A DNA stretch of 64,000 bases from Rubrolithibacter danxiaensis (GCF_047272945.1 NZ_JBKOPS010000001.1:124001-188000), one strand, 5' to 3'; counted from the stretch's first letter, positions 33,627 through 42,792 are shown. Made by a program: numbers and translations. Notes: generated by a model not told the origin, from the sequence alone.

Positions 33627-35636
33627 ATGAAAAACTTACTGATTATCTTCGTTCTCTTTTACACCTCTATTACATACGGCCAAACAAAAGATTATCTCAT
33701 CCAAGCTGTTCCTTTTACACAGGTAAAATTAAACGATAGCTTTTGGCTTCCCCGTATAAAAACCAATCATACAGTTACTATTCCCGCATCTTTTGAGCGT
33801 TGCGAATCAACAGGAAGGGTAAAAAACTTTGAAATGGCAGCTGCAAAAACAGGAAAATTTTGCACAACATTTCCTTTTGACGATACAGACATTTATAAAA
33901 CCATTGAAGGAGCTTCTTATTCTCTCAGCTTGTTTCCCGATAAGAAACTGGAATTATACCTGGATAAGCTGATCATTAAAGTAGCAAAAGCACAGGAGCC
34001 GGATGGATATTTATACACTGCACGTACCATTGACCCGCTTCATCCTCACCCCTGGTCCGGAAGCGAAAGATGGGTAAAAGAAAGAGAGATTAGCCATGAG
34101 CTATACAATTCAGGGCATTTATACGAAGCGGCAGTAGCACATTATCAGGCAACCAATAAGAAAACCTTATTAAACATTGCCATCAAAAATGCTGACTTGG
34201 TTTGTGCTGTTTTCGGACCCGGTAAAAGAGCCGTAGCTCCGGGGCATGAAATAGTAGAAATGGGACTGGTAAAATTATATCGGGTATCAGGAAAACCGGA
34301 ATATTTACAAACAGCGAAATTCTTTTTAGAGCAAAGGGGTAAATACAAGGGCTATAATGCTAAAAGCACTAACCCCTGGGAGAATGGCAGTTACTGGCAG
34401 GACAGCAAACCTGTTACTGAGCAGGATGAAGCAGTAGGCCATGCTGTAAGAGCCGGATATTTATATGCTGCGATGGCAGATGTTGCAGCCTTAACAGGCG
34501 ATCAGAAAATGCTGAATGCTATTGATAAAATCTGGAATAATGTTGTACAAAAGAAACTGTATATTCAGGGAGGAGTTGGCGCAATACCAGATGGAGAACG
34601 GTTCGGGGAGAATTACGAACTTCCCAATTCAACCGCTTACAATGAAACATGTGCCGCTATTGTAAACGTTTACTGGAACCAACGCATGTTCCAACTGCAT
34701 GGAGATTCTAAATACATTGACGTCTTAGAACGATCTTTATATAACGGACTGATATCCGGGGTGGGACTGGATGGAAAATCATTTTTTTACACAAATGCAA
34801 TGCAGATCCATCACAGTTTCTCGCACAAAAGCATGGAGGCTGAAAGATCCGGATGGTTTGAATGTTCCTGCTGCCCTACTAATTTAACGCGTTTAATTCC
34901 TTCCATTCCGGGTTATATCTATGCGCTTAAAAACAATAATCTTTATGTAAATCTCTTTGCTGAAAGTGCTTCTTCTATCAAAATAAAGAACATTTCAGTA
35001 AAATTAGCACAGGAAAATAATTATCCCTGGAATGGAGATTTAAAATTCAGAATAGATCCAGCAAAAGCTAAGGATTTCAACCTTCTTATCAGAATTCCCG
35101 GATGGGCGCAAAATCAGCCTGTAGCATCAGACCTGTACTCTTTTTCATCTCCATATACTGAAAAAATCAGAATAACAATAAATGGAAAACCAGTACAATA
35201 TTCTATAGAAAAAGGATACGCTGTACTGAATAAAACCTGGAAAAAAGGAGATATAGTACAGGTTAACCTGCCAATGGAAGTTAAAACCATTACTGCAAAC
35301 GAAAAAGTTAAAGATGATATAGGAAAAATCGCACTTCAGAGAGGACCCTTAGTCTACTGTGCAGAATGGAAAGATAATCAGAATAAAACAAGTAATATTA
35401 TTCTCCCTGCCGGCACAAAGTTTATAAGCGCCTTTGAAAGCACACTCTTAAATGGAGTAACTGTATTAAAAAGCGATGCACAAGCTATTAACATTGCTCC
35501 CGATGGAAAAACAATCACTACTTCAGTACAGCCCTTTACCGCCATCCCTTACTATGCATGGGCAAACCGTGGGAAGGGCGAAATGACTGTATGGTTTCCT
35601 ACAAAAGCTACAGATATTGAAATAATCTCAAAATAA
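33627..35636 (+). CDS. GH127 beta-L-arabinofuranosidase
   Basis: A 669-residue secreted enzyme with signal peptide MKNLLIIFVLFYTSITYGQ and an (alpha/alpha)6 barrel followed by beta-sandwiches. The family's unusual zinc/thiolate site is visible: Glu and Cys in YNETCAAI (about 339-342) and Cys residues in ECSCCPTN (about 412-415), closely matching E338, C340, C417 and C418 of Bifidobacterium HypBA1, where Cys is the nucleophile. It releases L-arabinose from beta-linked arabinofuranosides such as those on hydroxyproline-rich plant glycoproteins. It is placed inside the araB-araD-araA operon, so its product feeds straight into catabolism. Confidence 0.92.
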   Translation: MKNLLIIFVLFYTSITYGQTKDYLIQAVPFTQVKLNDSFWLPRIKTNHTVTIPASFERCESTGRVKNFEMAAAKTGKFCTTFPFDDTDIYKTIEGASYSLSLFPDKKLELYLDKLIIKVAKAQEPDGYLYTARTIDPLHPHPWSGSERWVKEREISHELYNSGHLYEAAVAHYQATNKKTLLNIAIKNADLVCAVFGPGKRAVAPGHEIVEMGLVKLYRVSGKPEYLQTAKFFLEQRGKYKGYNAKSTNPWENGSYWQDSKPVTEQDEAVGHAVRAGYLYAAMADVAALTGDQKMLNAIDKIWNNVVQKKLYIQGGVGAIPDGERFGENYELPNSTAYNETCAAIVNVYWNQRMFQLHGDSKYIDVLERSLYNGLISGVGLDGKSFFYTNAMQIHHSFSHKSMEAERSGWFECSCCPTNLTRLIPSIPGYIYALKNNNLYVNLFAESASSIKIKNISVKLAQENNYPWNGDLKFRIDPAKAKDFNLLIRIPGWAQNQPVASDLYSFSSPYTEKIRITINGKPVQYSIEKGYAVLNKTWKKGDIVQVNLPMEVKTITANEKVKDDIGKIALQRGPLVYCAEWKDNQNKTSNIILPAGTKFISAFESTLLNGVTVLKSDAQAINIAPDGKTITTSVQPFTAIPYYAWANRGKGEMTVWFPTKATDIEIISK

Positions 35637-35648
35637 TTAAAAAAGTAA

Positions 35649-37154
35649 ATGACGACACTTAAAGATTTTGAAGTTTGGTTTCTTACAGGAAGCCAGCATT
35701 TATATGGAGAAGAAACGCTGAAAAAAGTTGCAGAGCACTCACAACAAATAGCACAGGGCTTGAATAATTCGGTCCAAATACCTGTACAAATTGTGTTTAA
35801 GCCAACGGTTAAAACTCCGGAAGAGATTTATTCAATAATTCAGGAAGCAAATGTCGCTGAAAATGTAATAGGCTTAATTACCTGGATGCACACCTTTTCT
35901 CCGGCAAAGATGTGGATCAGGGGTTTGGCTGCTTTAAAAAAGCCTTTATTGCATTTACACACTCAGTTTAACCGCGATATTCCATGGAAGTCTATTGATA
36001 TGAACTTTATGAATCTGAATCAAAGCGCACATGGCGACCGTGAATTTGGGTTTATTGTATCGCGATTAAGAATAAACCGTAAAGTGGTTGTTGGATATTG
36101 GCAGGATGAAGAAGTATTAAGCCAGATTTCATCCTGGACAAGAGCTGCAAGTGCCTGGCACGACTGGCAGGGAGCGAAATTTGCCCGCTTTGGCGATAAC
36201 ATGCGCTATGTTGCTGTAACTGAAGGCGACAAAGTGGAAGCCGAATTGAAGTTTGGATATTCTGTAAACACTTATGGAGTTGGAGACCTGGTAAAAGTAA
36301 TAAACGAAACAAGCACTCAGGCTATTGATCTGTTAATCGATGAGTACGAAGACCGTTATACAATCGCTATGGAATTGAGAAAAGGCGGAGGGCAACATAC
36401 TGCTTTACGTGAAGCTGCTAAAATTGAAATTGGCTTACGAACTTTTCTTCATGACGGAGGATTTAAAGGATTTACAGATACATTTGAAGATCTGCACGGC
36501 CTCATTCAGTTACCCGGAATTGCTGCTCAACGTTTAATGAATGAAGGTTACGGCTTTGCAGCCGAAGGCGACTGGAAAACTGCAGCTTTAGTACGGGCTT
36601 TTAAAGTGATGGCAACCGGGTTAAAAGGCGGGAATGCCTTTATGGAAGATTACACCTACCATTTTGATCCCGATAATTCGCTGGTTTTAGGATCGCACAT
36701 GTTAGAAATTGATGAATCTATCGCCTCGGGAAAACCTGCTGCAGAGGTACATCCATTAGGGATAGGCGGAAAAACTGATCCCGTTCGGCTTGTTTTTAAT
36801 GTTGCATCCGGCCCGGCCCTAAATGCTTCCATTATTGATATGGGTAATCGTTTCAGGTTAGTAGTAAATGAAGTGGAAGCTGTTGAACCTGAGCATAATC
36901 TTCCGAAATTACCTGTAGCAAGGGTGCTATGGAAACCACTTCCGGATATAAAAACAGCCGGTGCGGCCTGGATCTATGCGGGAGGAGCACATCATACGGC
37001 TTTCAGTCAGAATCTTACCGCCCAAAACATACAGGATTTTGCCGAGATCGCCGGATTGGAATACATTCACATTGGAAAAGAAACAAAGCTGGACCAGTTA
37101 AGAAATGAACTTCGCTGGAATGAGGTTTACTATCAGGGAATCCCTAAATTTTAG
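35649..37154 (+). CDS. araA: L-arabinose isomerase
   Basis: A 501-residue enzyme, the size of E. coli AraA (500). Diagnostic stretches are EVWFLTGSQHLYGEETL at the start, ITWMHTFSPAKMWIRG, HLHTQFNRDIPW, MNLNQSAHGDREFGF and YHFDPDNSLVLGSHMLEI, with metal-binding Glu/His in TDTFEDLHGL and the His of LGSHMLEI. It isomerizes L-arabinose to L-ribulose in the cytoplasm. It ends the plus-strand arabinose operon (12 bases after the GH127 stop). No transporter for L-arabinose is linked to it in this window. Confidence 0.96.
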   Translation: MTTLKDFEVWFLTGSQHLYGEETLKKVAEHSQQIAQGLNNSVQIPVQIVFKPTVKTPEEIYSIIQEANVAENVIGLITWMHTFSPAKMWIRGLAALKKPLLHLHTQFNRDIPWKSIDMNFMNLNQSAHGDREFGFIVSRLRINRKVVVGYWQDEEVLSQISSWTRAASAWHDWQGAKFARFGDNMRYVAVTEGDKVEAELKFGYSVNTYGVGDLVKVINETSTQAIDLLIDEYEDRYTIAMELRKGGGQHTALREAAKIEIGLRTFLHDGGFKGFTDTFEDLHGLIQLPGIAAQRLMNEGYGFAAEGDWKTAALVRAFKVMATGLKGGNAFMEDYTYHFDPDNSLVLGSHMLEIDESIASGKPAAEVHPLGIGGKTDPVRLVFNVASGPALNASIIDMGNRFRLVVNEVEAVEPEHNLPKLPVARVLWKPLPDIKTAGAAWIYAGGAHHTAFSQNLTAQNIQDFAEIAGLEYIHIGKETKLDQLRNELRWNEVYYQGIPKF

Positions 37155-37217
37155 CGATTTCAGAATTTCAAAACAGCCCTATTATGGCTTTTCATGTTTA
37201 AAGAATATTTTGAATAA

Positions 37218-37264
37218 AATACGTATAAAATATTTTTATTATACGTATTAATTATTTATATTTG
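37218..37264 (+). promoter_or_regulatory. Toxin-antitoxin promoter with perfect 11-bp palindrome
   Basis: AATACGTATAA (37218-37228) and TTATACGTATT (37239-37249) form a perfect inverted repeat with a 10-base spacer. A perfect -7 element TATATTTG follows at 37257-37264, 17 bases before the antitoxin ATG. The palindrome covers the -33 region, the expected place for autorepression by a ribbon-helix-helix antitoxin. Confidence 0.75.
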
Positions 37265-37281
37265 AAAATACTTTTTAAACT

Positions 37282-37536
37282 ATGGATACCAAATTAACAT
37301 TAAGCTTTAACGAAGAAGTTGTTCGTAAAGCTAAGCAGTATGCTGCTGATAACAACATCAGCCTATCCCGTTTTATTGAGTATCTGTTAAACAAAGCTAC
37401 TTCTACAGAATATAAAGCATTAGAAGAGTTACCTGTTGCCGATTGGGTTTATCAACTCGCCGAAGGCAAAGCAGAATATCAGGTTAAGCGCTCCAGGAAA
37501 GCATCTAAAAAGGAGTTTTTTGAATCCAGAAAATGA
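37282..37536 (+). CDS. DUF6364-type ribbon-helix-helix antitoxin
   Basis: An 84-residue protein. Its first 45 residues form a ribbon-helix-helix: strand TKLTLSF, helix EEVVRKAKQYAADN, then ISLSRFIEYLLNK. The C-terminal tail is charged and would wrap the toxin (KAEYQVKRSRKASKKEFFESRK). It overlaps the PIN toxin start by four bases, the usual coupled arrangement. The palindrome in its promoter is a likely self-operator. Confidence 0.85.
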   Translation: MDTKLTLSFNEEVVRKAKQYAADNNISLSRFIEYLLNKATSTEYKALEELPVADWVYQLAEGKAEYQVKRSRKASKKEFFESRK

Positions 37537-37958
37537 AATTATTTCTTGATGCCAATATCCTGGTTTCTGTTTTAAACAAAGAATATCCCTTGTTTACTTT
37601 CAGTTCAAGAATATTAAGCCTTTCCGGAACCAAACAGTATCGGCTTTTCACTTCACCGGTTTGCCTGACTATTGCTTTTTATTTTGCTGAAAAAAAACAC
37701 AAAACTTCATTAGCCAGACAAAAGATTGATTTGCTTTGCAGGCATATTTCCATTGCCGGTAATACCGAAACAGCAGTTTTTAAAACACTGCAAAATTCAT
37801 CAATACACGATTTTGAAGACGGGCTTGAATATTATGCTTCTTTAGAAAGCAACTGCAATTGTATAATTACCGAAGACAAGAATGATTTTTATTTTTCGGA
37901 AACGGAAGTACTAAGCAGCACGGAATTTTGCAAAAAATACTTAATAAATTCTATCTGA
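37533..37958 (+). CDS. PIN-domain ribonuclease toxin (VapC-like)
   Basis: A 141-residue PIN-domain protein. It begins with the acidic motif FLDANILVS (D6) and has a C-terminal acidic cluster CIITEDKNDFY, with HDFEDGLEYYAS in between; these are the metal-binding Asp/Glu positions of the family. Such toxins cleave tRNA or mRNA and are held in check by the adjacent antitoxin. The overlap with the antitoxin gene (ATGA) and its promoter palindrome support a type II pair. It is a full-length, apparently intact toxin. Confidence 0.87.
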   Translation: MKLFLDANILVSVLNKEYPLFTFSSRILSLSGTKQYRLFTSPVCLTIAFYFAEKKHKTSLARQKIDLLCRHISIAGNTETAVFKTLQNSSIHDFEDGLEYYASLESNCNCIITEDKNDFYFSETEVLSSTEFCKKYLINSI

Positions 37959-38021
37959 TTTTATTTCTTATATCTTCCGGGAGTAAAATCGCTTATATTA
38001 ACGGCATTATTAATTTTCCTG

Positions 38022-38714
38022 ATGCAGAACTATCTACTGTTTATTGATACTGAAGCCTCCGGAGCACCTGCAAACTGGAATACACCTTTCTTTAAAGAAG
38101 AAGAATGGCCCCACATTGTTCAAATAGCCTGGATAGTTTATGATAAAGCCAAACATGAGATAAAAGCCGCCAATTATTACATTTGTGATAATGACTTCCA
38201 AATTGAACCTGCAGCTTATAAGATACATGGATTGACCAAAAGTTTCCTGGCTGAAAATGGTGAACGGAGAAAAGAAGTTATTAAACAGTTATCGCAGGAC
38301 TTAAAAAAATATAAGCCTTTAGTGATAGGCCATTTTCTGGAACTTGATACTGCGCTTATCAATGTTGAATATTACAGAACGGGGCAGAAAAACCAGCTGA
38401 AAGAACTACCGGTGTTTTGCACCATGCAGGCAACCAAGCATCTTTCAAGAAATCTTAAACAAAAATACCTGAGTTTAAACGAATTGTATCAGTTTCTTTT
38501 TTCGAAGAATTTTGAGGGACAGCATAACGCACTGGCAGATGCACAGGCAACTGCTGAATGTTTTTTTAAATTACTTGAGAAAGGTTTAATCAATGAAACA
38601 GAGCTTTATCAGAAAAAAAATGTTATTGAAAAAAGAACTGAAGTAAACATCTGGTATTACCTTATCCCCCTATTCATACTATTAAGTGCACTGATAATTT
38701 ACTACTTTTTATGA
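38022..38714 (+). CDS. Tail-anchored DEDDh 3'-5' exonuclease
   Basis: A 230-residue protein with an RNase T/DnaQ-type exonuclease domain: D9 and E11 in FIDTEASG, D109 in HFLELDTAL, H168 and D173 in HNALADAQAT. The last 20 residues are a hydrophobic helix (YYLIPLFILLSALIIYYFL) with no following soluble part, so it is predicted to be tail-anchored in the membrane. This is unusual for the family. Its stop overlaps the start of the DUF294 protein (ATGA), so the two are made together. The nucleic acid substrate is unknown. Confidence 0.85.
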   Translation: MQNYLLFIDTEASGAPANWNTPFFKEEEWPHIVQIAWIVYDKAKHEIKAANYYICDNDFQIEPAAYKIHGLTKSFLAENGERRKEVIKQLSQDLKKYKPLVIGHFLELDTALINVEYYRTGQKNQLKELPVFCTMQATKHLSRNLKQKYLSLNELYQFLFSKNFEGQHNALADAQATAECFFKLLEKGLINETELYQKKNVIEKRTEVNIWYYLIPLFILLSALIIYYFL

Positions 38715-40621
38715 GTCATAAATTAGAATTCCTGCGAACTGTAAAACCTTTCAATCTTCTTTCAGATGAAATTCTTAAAGGCGTAGCTGAGCTGTTACAA
38801 GAAATAACTTACTTAAAAAAGGAGGTAATCTATCATCAGCAGGTAACAAAAATGAAAGGAGTAGACATAATCGTTGAAGGCGAATACGAATCATTCTTTT
38901 ATGACAGTGCGCAAAACAAACGATTAGCAGAAATACACCCCCCAGGGTATTGCTACGGTGGAGTTTCCGTTTTACTAAACAGGAAAAAATCGTTAAGAAC
39001 GGTAATAGCAAAAAAAGGAACCCGGATTTATTTTTTACCCCGTAAAGACTTCAGGGAACTTTGCAAGGCCTTTGAAGACTTCTTCCTCTATTTTACCAAA
39101 GAATTCGGGAAGAGAATGACTAATGAAGAATTTGTTCATTTTTATAAAAATCCTGTTTCGTTTGAGGAAAGTTATATAGCAGCTGATCGGATCTATACCA
39201 GAAAAATCGAAAGCCTGGAACAACGAAACATTGTTTCGTGCTATACAGACACTCCCGTGTATGAGGTCGCAAAAAAAATGGCCGAACAAAAAGTAAGCTG
39301 CCTGTTCGTAAAAGATCGCACAGAAACAATAAAAGGTTATGTTACCGATATTACGTTAAGAGACAATGTAATTGCAAGGCAAAAATCTTCAGAAACACTC
39401 CTTGGCGAAATAATGGACGTTCCCGTTATAGCTATCAATTCACAGGCATATGTGTACGAAGCAATATTAATGATGTTCAGCACTAAAACACGGTATTTGC
39501 TGGTTGAAGAGAACAATAATTACCTGGGATTTTTGAGTCGCAACAAACTGCTAAGCGAACAAACTCAATCACCTTTCCTTTTTATCCAGTCAGTAAAACT
39601 TGCACTTTCGGTTGGCGAGCTTAAAAAGAAATGGCAGCATGTACCTGAAATCATCAAACAACTGCTAAACAGAGGCGTAAATGCAGAAATTGTTAACCAG
39701 ATGATTACAACCATTGCTGATACCATCGCTATAAAAGTTATTGAAGGTGTTGTCGGCGAACTTGGCCCTGCACCGGCAAAATTCGTGTTTATGGTATTGG
39801 GGAGTGAAGGTCGAAAAGAACAGACATTAAAAACCGACCAGGACAATGCAATTATCTACGAAGATAAAGCAAACGAGCACCGTGAAGAAGTTCGGGAATA
39901 TTTTTTAAAGTTTGCAGAAATTGTATCTGAAAGATTAAATTCTATCGGATTTAGCTATTGCAGCGGAGGATTTATGGCGAAAAACCCTAAATGGACACAC
40001 TCCTTATCGCATTGGAAAAGAAATTATATAAGCTGGATGGAAGAAGCACTTCCAGAAACAGTTATTAAATTTTCAACTTTTTTTGACTGCAGGTACCTGT
40101 ACGGCGACAAATTAATTATGGAAGAACTACAGGATTTTCTGGATAAAGAATTACAGAAACCCAATGAAAAGCTGTTTTTCTATTTAGCAAAGAATGCTCT
40201 GCAATACGAGCCTCCCTTAACTTTCTTTAAAAACATCAAGACTACAGTAATTGAAAATCAGGAAGTATTTGACATTAAGAAAGCAATGACACCGATTGTT
40301 GACCTAATACGTGTTTATGCATTAAAGAACCGTATCTTTAAAACAAACACGGGCGAAAGGATTAAAAACTTACACCAAAAAGGGGTATTTACTGAAAAGA
40401 AACTCCACGAAATTGTTCAATCCTATTACTTCTTAATGAGTTTAAGATTAAAGCAACAGGCAAATCAGATTGTGAATGACAAAATGGAGCCAGATAACTA
40501 CATTAATGTAAAAAACCTCACCAAGATAGAACAGGTAACATTAAAAGAGATTTTCAGGACGATTGAAGACTTACAGGGGGAAATTAGAATTAAATTTACA
40601 AATAGTTTATTCGGAGTATAA
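38711..40621 (+). CDS. cNMP-binding/CBS/DUF294 nucleotidyltransferase-like protein
   Basis: A 636-residue signalling protein: cyclic-nucleotide-binding-like domain (about 10-130), a CBS pair (about 170-295; DTPVYEVAKKMAEQKVSCLFVKD), a DUF294 nucleotidyltransferase-like domain (about 325-470; VLGSEGRKEQTLKTDQDNAIIY, with the GS and DxD-like residues) and a helical DUF294_C domain (about 490-625). The family resembles GlnD-type nucleotidyltransferases, but its target is unknown. Coupled expression with a membrane-anchored exonuclease suggests that the pair works as one regulated unit. A similar pairing of DUF294 and exonuclease genes is known in other bacteria. Confidence 0.87.
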   Translation: MSHKLEFLRTVKPFNLLSDEILKGVAELLQEITYLKKEVIYHQQVTKMKGVDIIVEGEYESFFYDSAQNKRLAEIHPPGYCYGGVSVLLNRKKSLRTVIAKKGTRIYFLPRKDFRELCKAFEDFFLYFTKEFGKRMTNEEFVHFYKNPVSFEESYIAADRIYTRKIESLEQRNIVSCYTDTPVYEVAKKMAEQKVSCLFVKDRTETIKGYVTDITLRDNVIARQKSSETLLGEIMDVPVIAINSQAYVYEAILMMFSTKTRYLLVEENNNYLGFLSRNKLLSEQTQSPFLFIQSVKLALSVGELKKKWQHVPEIIKQLLNRGVNAEIVNQMITTIADTIAIKVIEGVVGELGPAPAKFVFMVLGSEGRKEQTLKTDQDNAIIYEDKANEHREEVREYFLKFAEIVSERLNSIGFSYCSGGFMAKNPKWTHSLSHWKRNYISWMEEALPETVIKFSTFFDCRYLYGDKLIMEELQDFLDKELQKPNEKLFFYLAKNALQYEPPLTFFKNIKTTVIENQEVFDIKKAMTPIVDLIRVYALKNRIFKTNTGERIKNLHQKGVFTEKKLHEIVQSYYFLMSLRLKQQANQIVNDKMEPDNYINVKNLTKIEQVTLKEIFRTIEDLQGEIRIKFTNSLFGV

Positions 40622-40794
40622 TCATTTTTTCAAGGTGAAAAACTATTAAAAATTCAAATTTTAAAATTGTAGATATTGCTGATAAAAAGAGCTTTAAAAA
40701 TTTTAATACATTAGCTTATACTCTAGTGTTTTAAGGTAACGTTATAATTACATTTCTTAAAAAACTTCTCTCATTCTGTTATGTAATATCAGTT

Positions 40795-40802
40795 TATATT
40801 TG
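40795..40802 (+). promoter_or_regulatory. -7 element TATATTTG before the first receiver gene
   Basis: A perfect TAnnTTTG ends eight bases before the ATG at 40811, giving a very short leader. Confidence 0.55.
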
Positions 40803-40810
40803 CCAATTCA

Positions 40811-41167
40811 ATGGAGAAAAGAATACTTGTTATAGAAGATGATACCGACATCTTATCCCTGATTCAGACAATCCTTGAAACAGAAGGATATACGGTAATT
40901 CCTTCTACAAATTCAACTCCCTTAAGTTCCCTGGATGAACTGCATCCTAACCTGATACTGCTCGATCATTTTCTTGGAAATTCGCTCGGCCATACAATAT
41001 GTAAAGAATTAAAGGAAGATCCTGATTCAGTGGACATTCCTGTTATTCTGATTTCCGGAGCAGCTGATTTACAAGAAATTGCCGGTTCATGCAATGCTGA
41101 TTCCTTTATAAAGAAGCCTTTCGACATTGATGAGGTAATAAACAAGGTAAAGGAATACGCTTGCTAA
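40811..41167 (+). CDS. Stand-alone response regulator receiver protein
   Basis: A 118-residue receiver domain with acidic pocket ED-D (10-11), phosphoacceptor D52 (LILLDHFL), switch Ser/Thr in LISGAAD and Lys in FIKKPFDID. There is no output domain, so it acts through protein contacts. A second receiver gene follows 89 bases downstream. The nearest kinase is the CHASE3 histidine kinase at 46348, some 5 kb away, so pairing is not established. Confidence 0.9.
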   Translation: MEKRILVIEDDTDILSLIQTILETEGYTVIPSTNSTPLSSLDELHPNLILLDHFLGNSLGHTICKELKEDPDSVDIPVILISGAADLQEIAGSCNADSFIKKPFDIDEVINKVKEYAC

Positions 41168-41256
41168 GCATATACTTTTATCACATTAAAAAAACAAATT
41201 GTCTATTTATTCTTTAAAAATATAGGACAGTTTAATTATTACCGTAAAGAACAATT

Positions 41257-41676
41257 GTGGAGAAGATATCTAAAAGAATACTTTGTATCGATGATGAGAA
41301 TTTAACACTCGAAACCGTTGAATTAATATTAACTAAAGCTGGATATTACGTGCAAACTTCTCTATCGGGGAAAAACGTATTTGATCAGATCAAAAGCTTT
41401 CAACCCGATCTGATATTGTTAGATATTGTATTAGCTGACGAGGACGGAAGAGATATTTGCCGCAATATTAAGAATAATCCTTCAACTAAAACTATCCCCG
41501 TAATTATCTTGTCTGCACATCCGGAAGTTTTTCAGACTATAATTGATAATTGTGCCAACGATGTGGTTTCAAAACCTTTTGAGATAGATCAATTATTATT
41601 TAGAATTGAAAGGCAGTTAAAACAGGTTTCTTCTTTTAACAATACGTTTTATAATTCTGATGAAATGACGGGTTGA
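41257..41676 (+). CDS. Stand-alone response regulator receiver protein
   Basis: A 139-residue receiver: acidic pocket IDDE (11-14), phosphoacceptor D56 (LILLDIVL), switch Ser in LSAHPE and Lys in VSKPFEID. The start is GTG at 41257; no ATG precedes the first strand. A short Ser/Asn-rich tail follows with no output domain. It shares the receiver plan with the gene before but is not a close copy. A strong hairpin terminator follows directly. Confidence 0.88.
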   Translation: MEKISKRILCIDDENLTLETVELILTKAGYYVQTSLSGKNVFDQIKSFQPDLILLDIVLADEDGRDICRNIKNNPSTKTIPVIILSAHPEVFQTIIDNCANDVVSKPFEIDQLLFRIERQLKQVSSFNNTFYNSDEMTG

Positions 41677-41680
41677 AGAA

Positions 41681-41715
41681 TAACAAAAGCCTCCTTTTTA
41701 AAGAGGCTTTTGTTA
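41681..41715. terminator. Bidirectional intrinsic terminator
   Basis: A perfect 13-base stem, TAACAAAAGCCTC with GAGGCTTTTGTTA, around CTTTTTAAA lies between the receiver gene and the convergent fasciclin gene. Each arm supplies a T-rich end in its own direction. Confidence 0.85.
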
Positions 41716-41728
41716 AGATTGAAAAATT

Positions 41729-42295
41729 TTATTGTTTAGGAGCTAATGGCTTATCGATTACATGCGTAATTCCATTAGTATTTGTCTGATCGAAACTGGT
41801 TGCTACAGCAGTATTTCCATTGGTGTCAGAAACTTCCAGATTTTTATTTTCATTGATTCTAAATGTCAGCTTTTCTCCGCCAAGCGTAGCCATAGAAGCA
41901 CTTCCTTTTCCTGCTGCAATTGCCTTTGCCAGATCTTTTGAAGTGTATTTCCCCTGAACAATATGATTGTTTAAAAGAGATGTCAATTTCGCTTTTCCTG
42001 CTTCAGTAGTATCAACAGACAGTGTTGACAAGGCTTCGTTTGATGGCGCAAAGAAAGTATATTCTCCCTGTAACTTTTTATCCAGTCCGGAAGTACTCAA
42101 TAAGGTGCTAAAAGTAAGCTTTTCGGCAGTAGCAGATGTAGTGGCTACATTCCCGGTAGCAGTACCAGAACCTGTTGCAGCACCGGCTGAAGATGAGCTG
42201 CCGGAATTGCCAGATGGCTGGGTTTGACCAAGGGCATTGACAGAAATACCGGCAGACAGGGCTGCAGCAATAACAAAAATTGATTTTTTAGTCAT
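41729..42295 (-). CDS. Secreted fasciclin-domain protein
   Basis: A 188-residue protein with signal peptide MTKKSIFVIAAALSAGISVNALGQ, a low-complexity Gly/Ser/Thr-rich linker (about 25-55) and one fasciclin (FAS1) domain: FSTLLSTSGLDKKLQGEYTFFAPSNEAL, then LLNNHIVQGKY and the ending GITHVIDKPLAP. FAS1 domains mediate adhesion or matrix binding outside the cell. The gene is isolated and faces the receiver genes across a terminator. No partner is evident. Confidence 0.92.
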   Translation of the reverse strand: MTKKSIFVIAAALSAGISVNALGQTQPSGNSGSSSSAGAATGSGTATGNVATTSATAEKLTFSTLLSTSGLDKKLQGEYTFFAPSNEALSTLSVDTTEAGKAKLTSLLNNHIVQGKYTSKDLAKAIAAGKGSASMATLGGEKLTFRINENKNLEVSDTNGNTAVATSFDQTNTNGITHVIDKPLAPKQ

Positions 42296-42377
42296 ACTTG
42301 TTGTTTTAAATTAATAAATAGTTGTTTTTCTAAGTAGCGTAAAGTATTTCCTATATTTTTCCTTTTTGTTAAATACC

Positions 42378-42455
42378 CTTATATAACTTGCTTCTTTTGC
42401 AATTGTTGCCCTCAATTGAGGCATATTAAAAGATTGAGATTTTTATTTCACTGAT
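42378..42455 (+). repeat. Long direct repeat, copy 1
   Basis: A 78-base sequence starting CTTATATAACTTGC and ending TTCACTGAT is identical, by eye, to 45993-46070 in the same orientation; similarity extends about 18 bases further left with a few mismatches. Each copy contains the 12-base palindrome CCTCAATTGAGG. The two copies bracket the duplicated beta-helix genes. Confidence 0.85.
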
Positions 42456-42766
42456 CAAAGACGAATATTAAAGACAGCATAAACAGTTGATATAAAAAGC
42501 ACTAAGCAGAAACCGACCGCTGGGCGGTAAAACAACTTTGTGTAGTAAAATGAGAAAGAGAATATTAGCAGGTTCACTCTATTTACTAATAAGAAGGGAA
42601 TTCACAGATAGGCCAGATAGAGTAAAAGAACTAGACTTTGACTATACTTCTGTTAAAATCACTATTTAAACGTATCACTCTTCATCATAAAATTTCTTAC
42701 AACTTCGTCCTCCTCGCCTCTTCTAATTATCCCCGTTTTACCAGCATTTTTTTCGACTAGGACAAA

Positions 42767-42792
42767 CCGAGAATAAATTTTCTCAGTTTTTT
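42767..42792 (+). promoter_or_regulatory. Terminator-like hairpin in the leader of beta-helix gene 1
   Basis: CCGAGAA and TTCTCAG pair (one mismatch) around TAAATT and are followed by six T, 44 bases before the ATG. No gene upstream on this strand would need a terminator here. The same element, with a perfect stem, precedes the duplicated gene (44593). Confidence 0.55.
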
